DNA of 64,000 nucleotides, taken from positions 248,001 to 312,000 of the forward strand of contig JAUNSG010000001.1 of the NCBI GenBank assembly GCA_030539335.1, given 5' to 3'. The translations under genes were made by a program, and so were the position numbers. Shown here in pieces: positions 26,495-33,839 of this stretch (position 1 is its first letter; each line of letters opens with the position of its first letter). This DNA comes from Eubacteriales bacterium. Its GTDB lineage: Bacteria > Bacillota > Clostridia > Oscillospirales > Butyricicoccaceae. The notes beneath the pieces are model-generated. The model was not told where the DNA came from, ran no database searches, and worked only from the letters and a program-made list of their open reading frames with translations.

Positions 26495-26523
26495 ATCATA
26501 CTCCAATTCTATTTCCCCGTCAA
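26495..26523 (-). promoter_or_regulatory. Sigma-A promoter of the ABC-HMA-AraC operon
   Basis: TTGACG (complement of 26518-26523), 17-bp spacer, TATGAT (complement of 26495-26500). The TTAG-N6-CTAA dyad begins about 10 bases downstream and could be an operator. Confidence 0.82.
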
Positions 26524-26576
26524 TTCTTTTTAAACAATCCTTGTTCATTTTCTGTACCTTTCTCTGTTTTGTCCGT

Positions 26577-27092
26577 TCAATTTGTTTCCACTAACTCGGT
26601 TTCCGTCAAATTGCTGACACTGTGGTTAGACCCCATTCCCTTCCCGGAAGCGTCCACCACGCCGTCCTCTTCCAGCAGTGTTATCGCCTGTGCATACGTC
26701 CGGCATTTCTCTTTCCAGTGCTGGGTGTGCTCTTTCATCCGGGCCGGATCGCTGTTGTGACGAAGATCCGCCAGCTTGACGGCACGGGCGATCGGATTTT
26801 TCCGAAGCTCCCGGACATACTCCAAATACGGCACCCCCGGAGCATGGGTGAGAAGCGCGATGGCATCGATGACCTCCGGTGAGATTCCAGCCTCCCGCAG
26901 ATCATCCAGCGTCATTTCCGTATCCTCCACCACATCGTGCAGAAGCGCCGCAGTTGTCGTCGCTTCGTCCGTCATCTGCTCCGCCAGATGGATCGGATGA
27001 TACAAATACGGGACACCGCTTTTGTCCATCTGTCCGGCATGTGCTTCATAGGCGATGCACATCGCTTTTCTCGTCTGATCCGTATAAACCAA
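26577..27092 (-). CDS. HD-domain hydrolase, small alarmone hydrolase-like
   Basis: A ~171-residue protein matching the N-terminal HD hydrolase domain of RelA/SpoT, without synthetase or regulatory domains. Visible are the first His region (YEAHAGQMDKSGVPYLYHP), the HD motif in ALLHDVVEDTEMTLDDL and the final acidic site LADLRHNSDP. Stand-alone forms of this domain (MESH1-like) remove the 3'-pyrophosphate from (p)ppGpp or from NADPH. TTG 27092 is chosen because GGAAGGAA lies just before it; ATG 17 codons upstream has no ribosome site. The substrate is inferred from family only. Confidence 0.8.
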   Translation of the reverse strand: MVYTDQTRKAMCIAYEAHAGQMDKSGVPYLYHPIHLAEQMTDEATTTAALLHDVVEDTEMTLDDLREAGISPEVIDAIALLTHAPGVPYLEYVRELRKNPIARAVKLADLRHNSDPARMKEHTQHWKEKCRTYAQAITLLEEDGVVDASGKGMGSNHSVSNLTETELVETN

Positions 27093-27121
27093 TTCCTTCC
27101 ACCTCGTCTTCCATGGATTAC

Positions 27122-27158
27122 AAAAGGGCGCCAAAGAAATGTTCTCTGACGCCCTTTT
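27122..27158 (-). terminator. Terminator of the 992-residue surface protein gene
   Basis: On the minus strand AAAAGGGCG pairs with CGCCCTTTT, and the 3' arm ends in a T-run. It lies between that gene's stop and the HD gene's start. Confidence 0.75.
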
Positions 27159-27193
27159 CGGTTGAATTCTATCTTATTTCTTTGTATCTCCGG

Positions 27194-30172
27194 TTATTCC
27201 TTTTCGCGCTTGCGGCGAAGGCGAATCACAAACCAATAGATGGCAAATCCACCGCCGGCAACCACCGCGAGAATCAGTACGATTCCCCAGATCGGGATAC
27301 CGCCCGACAGAATGCTGTTGGATGGCACCGTGCCATTGGCACTGGAGCCGACATCAATCTGTTCCACCGAGCCCTGTGTTCCAGCCTCGCTGCCGACATC
27401 AATATCAACCGTCGTACCATCGGAGCCTTCCAGTGCGTCCAGTCCCTCGTCAAAGGTATTGAGCAGTTCCGAACCGCTTTCTGTGGAATCGCCGGAATCC
27501 GTTCCATCTCCATTCGCCCAGCTGCTGGCATTGATATTGTAGAAATCACTTCCGTCATCCGAGGGCAGGATTCCATTGCTGCTGCTCGAACTGCTGATCC
27601 AGGTACCGGAGGTCAGGCTGCTTGGACGAGTTCTGGTGCTCGAATCTGTACCACTGTACGCGGAAATCGAAATTTTCAGACGAGAGGTTCGTTCGCCATT
27701 GGCATCCTCTGCGCCAATATAGATATCCCGCGCAATCGCCGCCAGACCGCTGATTTTCAGCATGGTATTACCCTTTTTGACGGAGAACTTGATGCCATCC
27801 GAAAACAGTTCCTTTGCCGTGACGTCAACGCCCGGATTGACTACCTTCAAATATCCTGTGCCAGCACGCGGCGAATAAATCGTCAGGGTCAATGTGGAAG
27901 CGCCGGTACGTCCGGTCAAATCACGCACCAGGGACAGCGCAAACTTTTCCGCCCGCTGCACGGTAAAGGTGTATGTATTCTCCGTATCGTCCGCGCCTGT
28001 TGCGGTAATCCGGATCTTATGCTTTGTCGTATCGTCATCAAACGAAATGGCATAGCGCTGATATCCACTGTATGACGAAGCCTTGAGTGTCTTCGATCCA
28101 ATCTTCACCGTGAGTTTTGTCGAATCCTTCCGCGGCTTGAGCCACAGATAGGCGGTATTGGACGTGCCGGACAGCTCCGCCGTATATTCCTCTGTGTTGG
28201 AGCTGAAGCTCGGCGACAGCGCCAATTGGCTGTTCTTCAGGTTGGTCTGGTTGGTATTGAGGATCATGTCGCTCAGGCGGCCGTCGCCGCGCGATACATT
28301 GACCGTAAAGTTGCTCTTCTTGGAGATCGTCACGCTCTGATTGATTTCCTTGTATTTCTTCGAATTCGGAACCTTGGCTATGACCTGATACTTTTCTCCA
28401 ACGACAAACTGATAATAATACTGTCCGCTCTTGCTGACGCTCTTCTGCGGTGACAGCGTTGTGCCGTCATGTTTCACGGTCAGCTTCGCGTTTGTCGGGT
28501 TCATGGTCAGACGCGCCGTATAGACGGTCGGCGGATCGAGATCGACCTTTTTGGTCTGGATCTCACCATTCTTATCTTCATAGCCAATCCACAGGGTTTC
28601 ATCGCTGCTGTTGCTGATGTTGATGGTGTTCTTTCCTTCGATCACGCTCTTCTTCTCGCCCAGCTTTTTGATGCTCTTCGCAAGGCTCTCCGACGTGGTA
28701 TAGTAGACGTTCCCACTAAAATTCGTCGTAAAGGTTACCGCTATCTTGCTGACATCGGCGTCCTTTTTGTTGGTGTACTTGACGGTACGCTTGGCAGAAA
28801 TGTCGGAAATCTTCTTTTCCTTCTCCGGCGTGACAACCTGTTCCTCCGTCCCCTTGGCGATCGTAACGCTGATGATATCCGACTTTGTCTTCTCTTCATC
28901 GTTTGCCATCAGGCCGAGCCAAAGGGTCTGCTCACTCTTGGAAAGACCTGTGAGCGAAAGGGTATTCTTTCCCTCTGTCACCTTCTGTGTTTTCTTCCCG
29001 GCGAACACATCCGGCTCTGTATCGGCAATGGCATAATATACCGTGCCCTCACAATTCGTTGTGAAGGTAACGGTGGCCTTGGTCTGGTCATTCTTGTCGC
29101 GCTGAACCTTGATGTCCGTGATCTCCGGGACCACCGTCTCCGGCGCCTCTTCCTCCGGCTGGAGCGGAATGATCTTGCCTCCGTTCAAAAAGAGGATCGT
29201 ATCCCCGCTCACCTGAACGGATGTCGTCCCGCTCACCGACGCCTCATAGATGCGCTCTGCCTGGCTGCCGTCAAAATAGTACACACCATCGCTCTGCACA
29301 AAATAGAGGCCGGAGTCGGTTACCGCCGGGGCACACTTCGAGGTGGCATCGACAAGCTTTTCGACAGCAAGCCCGCCATCCACACCGATCGTCGCGCCGT
29401 AGATGGCCTCCGTCGTCGCAAAATACAGATTGTTGTCCTTCCTGACAAACGGCGTGCAGATGGTTCCGCTGATTCCCTTTTCCGAGGACACAAGCTTATC
29501 CTCAATTGAGAATGCGGTCAACAACCCGTTGGTGCGCTGACAAAGAATATAAGCATCGGTCGCATAGCAGGCAGTTCCGTAGCATTCCGCCGCCGACCAG
29601 TTTTCCATCTCCGGTTGTTCTTCGGAATCCTCCGTGTCGTCCGTGTCTTCGGTATCCTCCGAGGCATCGGTGTCTTCGTCCTCTTCGGCGGCCGGAATCT
29701 GGTATGCCTTTCCATCCGAAGTATTTAAGGCAAACATCGCATTGGCCGAGGTGCCAACAAATACGATCTCCTGATTGGCGGAAATCGATTGGATCTCCCC
29801 TTCTACCAGATCGCTGGAGCTGGTCCATTTCTTAGACAGGTCGGTCGCAAAGCATTCCACTTTGCCGCCGGTCAATGCGACAAACACCTTGTTGTTTGAC
29901 ACAGAAATCTTGGCTCCGGACACCGCAGTCCCATCCAATCCGGCACTCGCCTTGACCGAACCATCGGTTCCCAATTGATACAGCTTGCTGCTCGTGGCCA
30001 CATACAGGGCATCATCTGCCTTTGTCATCGGCGTCACAATATCCGACGGTCCCACCGCCTCCTGCGCCTTATAGATCATTCCCGTATTGGTCGCCCATGC
30101 AGCCGGCAGCATCGTACAAAACAGAGCGACACACAGCAGAGCTGCTGTCCATCTGGAAAAACGTCCTTTCAT
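27194..30172 (-). CDS. Large surface protein: beta-propeller-like region, repeat domains, Cadherin-like sandwich, C-terminal anchor helix
   Basis: A 992-residue exported protein. Residues 1-27 are a signal peptide ending AWA. Residues ~40-345 contain PQQ/beta-propeller-like repeats (DALYVATSSKLYQLGTDG, NNLYFATTEAIYGATIG), with an acidic Asp/Glu/Thr insert at ~165-190. Two related ~95-residue repeats follow (VTFTTNCEGTVYYA and VTFTTNFSGNVYYT, both with ...EGKNT...L..S). Then comes a Cadherin-like beta-sandwich (LSPSFSSNTEEYTA...YTFTVQRAE, ~655-745), a Ser/Thr/Gly/Asp-rich spacer and a membrane helix (IWGIVLILAVVAGGGFAIYWFVI) with RLRRKREKE at the end. No LPxTG is present, so it is membrane- rather than sortase-anchored. 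Single gene; ligand unknown. Confidence 0.8.
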   Translation of the reverse strand: MKGRFSRWTAALLCVALFCTMLPAAWATNTGMIYKAQEAVGPSDIVTPMTKADDALYVATSSKLYQLGTDGSVKASAGLDGTAVSGAKISVSNNKVFVALTGGKVECFATDLSKKWTSSSDLVEGEIQSISANQEIVFVGTSANAMFALNTSDGKAYQIPAAEEDEDTDASEDTEDTDDTEDSEEQPEMENWSAAECYGTACYATDAYILCQRTNGLLTAFSIEDKLVSSEKGISGTICTPFVRKDNNLYFATTEAIYGATIGVDGGLAVEKLVDATSKCAPAVTDSGLYFVQSDGVYYFDGSQAERIYEASVSGTTSVQVSGDTILFLNGGKIIPLQPEEEAPETVVPEITDIKVQRDKNDQTKATVTFTTNCEGTVYYAIADTEPDVFAGKKTQKVTEGKNTLSLTGLSKSEQTLWLGLMANDEEKTKSDIISVTIAKGTEEQVVTPEKEKKISDISAKRTVKYTNKKDADVSKIAVTFTTNFSGNVYYTTSESLAKSIKKLGEKKSVIEGKNTINISNSSDETLWIGYEDKNGEIQTKKVDLDPPTVYTARLTMNPTNAKLTVKHDGTTLSPQKSVSKSGQYYYQFVVGEKYQVIAKVPNSKKYKEINQSVTISKKSNFTVNVSRGDGRLSDMILNTNQTNLKNSQLALSPSFSSNTEEYTAELSGTSNTAYLWLKPRKDSTKLTVKIGSKTLKASSYSGYQRYAISFDDDTTKHKIRITATGADDTENTYTFTVQRAEKFALSLVRDLTGRTGASTLTLTIYSPRAGTGYLKVVNPGVDVTAKELFSDGIKFSVKKGNTMLKISGLAAIARDIYIGAEDANGERTSRLKISISAYSGTDSSTRTRPSSLTSGTWISSSSSSNGILPSDDGSDFYNINASSWANGDGTDSGDSTESGSELLNTFDEGLDALEGSDGTTVDIDVGSEAGTQGSVEQIDVGSSANGTVPSNSILSGGIPIWGIVLILAVVAGGGFAIYWFVIRLRRKREKE

Positions 30173-30370
30173 CGGACTCTCCTTTCTGAAAATGCAATCG
30201 TCAAAAAAGCGGCTATGCTTGATAGCCCGCCTATTTTCCTAAATACTACTATACAACAACTATTTTCTTTTCGCAATAACCAAAGAGTTACATTCTTTTC
30301 TTTTTTCCCGCCTTTTTCCAGTTGTCTGTGGCTTATCCCCCATATGGGTGAAACAGTCCAGAATTTATGA

Positions 30371-30376
30371 TATAAT
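30371..30376 (+). promoter_or_regulatory. Extended -10 promoter for the 135-residue protein
   Basis: TGATATAAT gives TGn-TATAAT; the start codon follows 27 bases later behind AAAGGAGCGGG. No good -35 is seen. Confidence 0.6.
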
Positions 30377-30402
30377 AAAATGACAGAAAGGAGCGGGATC
30401 CT

Positions 30403-30810
30403 ATGAAACGCTGGAAGCAACATCTTCCGATTTTGGCAGTTTTTCTGTTTGCCGCAATCGGCTTTCTTGCAACACAATACACACAACATCAGCAATGGAC
30501 GCGGCTGCGCGAAATCCAGGCCGCATTGCAGGAAATCCAGGAACAGGTCGATCAAATCGACCGGGAGGACAGCAAAGCTCTACAAAAGCAGCTGCAGGAA
30601 TTGCAGACACAGATCGACAGCATCGGTTCCTCCGACGAAGCGGAGGCGCCCTCAGTTTCCTCGGACAAAACCGTCTACGTCACACCCTCCGGCAGTTCCT
30701 ACCACGAAAAGGACTGCTCCTTCCTCGCCAATTCCGAGACGCTATGGGAGCGAACCGAGGCAGAAGCCGCCGGGCAGGGCTATACCCCCTGTTCCCGCTG
30801 CAATCCATAA
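30403..30810 (+). CDS. Membrane-anchored coiled-coil protein with small CxxC zinc-like C-terminus
   Basis: A 135-residue protein: membrane helix at residues 8-24 (LPILAVFLFAAIGFLAT), coiled coil at ~30-75 (Gln/Glu/Leu heptads), then a ~45-residue module, VYVTPSGSSYHEKDCSFL ending YTPCSRCNP. That module (one Cys plus CxxC, with YH before the first Cys) recurs at the ends of many Firmicute surface and nuclease-like proteins and resembles an Ada-type metal site. Single gene between its own promoter and terminator. Function unknown. Confidence 0.65.
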   Translation: MKRWKQHLPILAVFLFAAIGFLATQYTQHQQWTRLREIQAALQEIQEQVDQIDREDSKALQKQLQELQTQIDSIGSSDEAEAPSVSSDKTVYVTPSGSSYHEKDCSFLANSETLWERTEAEAAGQGYTPCSRCNP

Positions 30811-30827
30811 CCTAACCGAGAGAAAGA

Positions 30828-30858
30828 ACGTGGAAGCCGATGGCTTCCACGTTTTTTT
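30828..30858. terminator. Terminator, 135-residue protein gene / deformylase-like gene
   Basis: ACGTGGAAGCC (30828-30838) pairs perfectly with GGCTTCCACGT, followed by T7. It lies between convergent genes and touches the stop of the deformylase-like gene. Confidence 0.9.
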
Positions 30859-31267
30859 AAATCAGAATCCCATTGCAATGGTCGATCTCATGCTGAATAA
30901 TCTGTGCGGTCCATCCGGAAAACGTCTGCTTGTGCGGACGGAACATCTTGTCCAGATAGCTCACCTCAATTGTCTCATACCGCGTTGTCTTACGCACACC
31001 AGAAAGGGACAGACAGCCCTCCTCCGTCTCGTAGGGCTTCTCTTTCCGGACGATCTCCGGATTGACCATCGCCAAGTTCGCCACACCAAGGCTGACCGCA
31101 ATCACGCATTTGCGCACACCGATCATGTTCGCCGCCAGACCGACACAGCCGGCCCGGTTTGCCTCCAGCGTATCGAGAAGATCGTGGATGACCGGTATGT
31201 CCATCGGGGTCGCCGGGCTGGATTTCTGCTGTAGAAAAAAGATATCTTTTACAATCGGTCGTACCAT
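30857..31267 (-). CDS. Short peptide deformylase-like protein
   Basis: A 136-residue metallohydrolase of the deformylase fold. EGCLS (motif II, Cys85) and QHEIDH (motif III, His126, Glu127, His130) are intact, so the metal site is complete. Motif I reads VGLAANMIG (43-51) where true deformylases have GLAAPQ; the Gln that stabilises the transition state is Met here. The protein is also ~30 residues shorter than the housekeeping enzyme and ends just after motif III. ATG 31267 is chosen for the AAGGAGAAGG site; an in-frame start 8 codons upstream is weaker. It may be a paralogue with another substrate or with reduced activity. It precedes nothing co-transcribed; the transglutaminase-like gene is 20 bp upstream. 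Confidence 0.85.
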   Translation of the reverse strand: MVRPIVKDIFFLQQKSSPATPMDIPVIHDLLDTLEANRAGCVGLAANMIGVRKCVIAVSLGVANLAMVNPEIVRKEKPYETEEGCLSLSGVRKTTRYETIEVSYLDKMFRPHKQTFSGWTAQIIQHEIDHCNGILI

Positions 31268-31287
31268 GTTATTTCCTTCTCCTTGTC

Positions 31288-32511
31288 TCAATTTTCATAT
31301 TCCCAATATACCGTAATCGTGTAAAATGTATCGTCGACAACATACGAATACCGTCCACTCGACAGGCCGTACCATCCCGCCAGATTGCGGGCCGCCTGCG
31401 GCAGCAGGTTCTCGACGAGGTCATCCCGCGCCTCCTGAAACAACTGCTTTGTGGCAAATTTGCAATCGAACGACTCCTCTCGCTCCTCGATGGACTGGTT
31501 CATCTCATGCAAAATCGCATCCCGGTCGTAGGCCGAATAATATCGATCGTGCAGCACGTAATAATCCAGATCCTCTGCCTTGCATTCCGGCAGCTCCACG
31601 ATATCGCTGGGGGTGTGATTGCGGTACAGATCCTCATCCGTACAACACAGATAGGCATAATTGATGTTGCTCGGTGTATTTTGCGCCCCGGCAAACGTCG
31701 GATCGCCAAATGTGACGTCCATCTGATAATACCTTCCATTGCACTTGACGATGTTCCATGCGTGATCGCCGCCCTCGGCCGTCCCCGTCACATAAATGCA
31801 GGGAATCCCCAGCTTTTGCAGCAGATACTGCGCCGCCTTGGAGTACCCGGCACAGACCGACTTCCCCCCGACCAAAGCGCTGTACAAGGTCTGGTTGTTC
31901 TCCGCGGACAAGTCATAATCCACCGTATCCACCAGATACCGGAAGACGTACTTGACGCGCTGGTAATCCGAGGCATCCGTGGTAATACCGGACAGGCAGC
32001 GTTCCACCGCCGCCTCCAGCTTCTGCTGGCGCTTTTCCAATTCGGCTCCGGTCCAGGTATAGACCGGTTCCAGCTCCGCGGAAAAAACATAACTCGTGAT
32101 GGTCATCTCTCCGGTGCACCAAAACAGCTCCGGACGGTCATACAACAAAAACTGATAGACCTTCCCAACAACCTCTGTGTCGGTTTCCCCGACCTCAATC
32201 ACGCGCTCTTTATCACGCACGCCCCGGAGGATTTCTTTGTACAGGGTCTGCTCGTCCTCCTCCAGCTTGCGATAGTAATAGCCGTCCTGTACCTCTTCCT
32301 CCGTGTCGGGTATCGCGGAATAGGCAACCCCGTCGGAGGCTTCCTTCTCCGGTTCGTCTGCTGTCTCCGCATGCTTCGCTGCTTCCACAGATAGATCCGT
32401 TCTATCCCGAAAGAACGAAACGATCTGCGCTCTGTGCGTATAGCAGGCCGCCAGAACGAGGAGCAGCAGGATCCATCGCCAAACGGGATGTTTTTTTCGT
32501 CGATTCGCCAT
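31288..32511 (-). CDS. Membrane-anchored transglutaminase-like protein
   Basis: A 407-residue protein. A membrane helix (~13-24, WILLLLVLAACY) anchors it, then an acidic spacer and a mostly alpha domain. The transglutaminase core has the full triad: Cys220 in GKSVCAGYS, His250 in DHAWN and Asp265 in QMDVTFGDP. Such extracellular domains act as proteases, peptide cyclases or cross-linking enzymes; substrate unknown. ATG 32511 is chosen over ATG 32523 because GGGAGAG lies 5 bases before it. It is 20 bp upstream of the deformylase-like gene and may be co-transcribed with it. Confidence 0.83.
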   Translation of the reverse strand: MANRRKKHPVWRWILLLLVLAACYTHRAQIVSFFRDRTDLSVEAAKHAETADEPEKEASDGVAYSAIPDTEEEVQDGYYYRKLEEDEQTLYKEILRGVRDKERVIEVGETDTEVVGKVYQFLLYDRPELFWCTGEMTITSYVFSAELEPVYTWTGAELEKRQQKLEAAVERCLSGITTDASDYQRVKYVFRYLVDTVDYDLSAENNQTLYSALVGGKSVCAGYSKAAQYLLQKLGIPCIYVTGTAEGGDHAWNIVKCNGRYYQMDVTFGDPTFAGAQNTPSNINYAYLCCTDEDLYRNHTPSDIVELPECKAEDLDYYVLHDRYYSAYDRDAILHEMNQSIEEREESFDCKFATKQLFQEARDDLVENLLPQAARNLAGWYGLSSGRYSYVVDDTFYTITVYWEYEN

Positions 32512-32534
32512 AGTCTCTCCCATAAAAAATGCTC

Positions 32535-32566
32535 AAAAAGTCCGGAAGCCTCACACTTCCGGACTG
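32535..32566 (-). terminator. Terminator of the MacAB-like operon
   Basis: On the minus strand AGTCCGGAAG pairs with CTTCCGGACT around a 9-10 nt loop and is followed by TTTTTGAGC, just after the permease stop. Confidence 0.88.
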
Positions 32567-32573
32567 ATTGGTT

Positions 32574-33827
32574 TTATTCTCTCCGCAGTGCCTCGATTGG
32601 ATTGAGGTGGGAAGCCTTGATGGCCGGAATCAGTCCAAAGACGATACCGATCACCATCGAAAAGGCAACCGCAACCACGATCGCCGGTAAGCTGATCGCG
32701 CTGGCCGCCCCAGTCAGCTTACTGATAATCTGCGCCATGATAATACCGGCAATCACACCGATCACGCCGCCCATGCTGGTGAGTACACCCGCCTCGGTCA
32801 GGAACTGCCACATGATGTTGCTGTCCCGTGCGCCGATCGCCTTTTTCAGGCCGATCTCACGCGTACGCTCGGTAACGGATACCAGCATGATATTCATAAC
32901 GCCGATGCCGCCGACCAGAAGCGAAATACTTGCAATCCAGACCAGCTGCATGTTTGTCGAGTTGGACACATCCTGCAGCTTTTTCGCCTGCTCCGTCATA
33001 TCGGTGCTTCGATAGGACAGATTGCTTTCGTTCGAAACACTCAAGGTATCGTTGAGGATTTCCGCGGCCTTTTTTCCCGCCTTCGCCATATCGTCCGTAC
33101 TGGTGGCGCGGAGCGAGATGTTCTCCGGCTCATCGTATTGATAGATCGCCGGCCACTGCGAGAGCGGAAGGAACAGTACACCGCTGCTCTCCCCCACATA
33201 GGTTTCATAGTCGGTAATCGTGTTGATCACCGGTTCACTCTCGCTGCTCAGCCGCACGATACCGACGACCGTATACGGCTGTTCCCGGATCTCAATCTGC
33301 TTGCCAACCGGGCTCTCTCCGGAAAACAGGGTCTTGGCTGCCGTCTCATCCAGGATGACAACCTGACGGAAGTCCGTATAGTCCTTTTCCACAAAGCCGC
33401 GGCCAAACACAACCGAGTATCCATTGACCGAGAGATAATGATCGTCTACGCCGCGGATCGTTCCGTTGAACGGATTGTTGAGATAGAAGGCATTGGACAC
33501 ATAGGTGCGCTCCACATAGAGCGAGGCTTCCTTTACGGTGGCAACCTCCTCAATCTTCTGCCGCACCGCTTCGGTGATCTGTGGTACACCCGCCGGTATG
33601 GGCATATACTCGATTTCATACGGCGCATCGCCCTGATACAGCTCCACTGTAACGGCGTTGGTACCCGAACCAATCAGATTCTCTTTGATCTGATCGTTCG
33701 TTCCCTTGATCGTCGAGACGATGGAAATGATGGATGCGATACCGATGATAATGCCGAGCATCGTCAGCAGGGAACGCATCTTGTGACTCCAGATGCCCTG
33801 GAAGGAGAGTTTGATATTTTCTAACAT
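32574..33827 (-). CDS. MacB-like ABC transporter permease
   Basis: A 417-residue permease with four membrane helices in the MacB plan: one at ~20-42 after SHKMRSLLTMLGI, a ~230-residue extracytoplasmic domain (MacB_PCD), then three helices at ~287-405 of FtsX type (SLLVGGIGVMNIMLVSVTERTREIGLKKAIGA). The end AIKASHLNPIEALR is typical. It lacks the fused ATPase of Gram-negative MacB; the ATPase is encoded separately (35885-36577). Last gene of the adaptor-ATPase-adaptor-permease operon, 12 bp after the long adaptor. Such systems export peptides, antibiotics or lipoproteins. Confidence 0.92.
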   Translation of the reverse strand: MLENIKLSFQGIWSHKMRSLLTMLGIIIGIASIISIVSTIKGTNDQIKENLIGSGTNAVTVELYQGDAPYEIEYMPIPAGVPQITEAVRQKIEEVATVKEASLYVERTYVSNAFYLNNPFNGTIRGVDDHYLSVNGYSVVFGRGFVEKDYTDFRQVVILDETAAKTLFSGESPVGKQIEIREQPYTVVGIVRLSSESEPVINTITDYETYVGESSGVLFLPLSQWPAIYQYDEPENISLRATSTDDMAKAGKKAAEILNDTLSVSNESNLSYRSTDMTEQAKKLQDVSNSTNMQLVWIASISLLVGGIGVMNIMLVSVTERTREIGLKKAIGARDSNIMWQFLTEAGVLTSMGGVIGVIAGIIMAQIISKLTGAASAISLPAIVVAVAFSMVIGIVFGLIPAIKASHLNPIEALRRE

Positions 33828-33839
33828 GCCATCCCCTCC

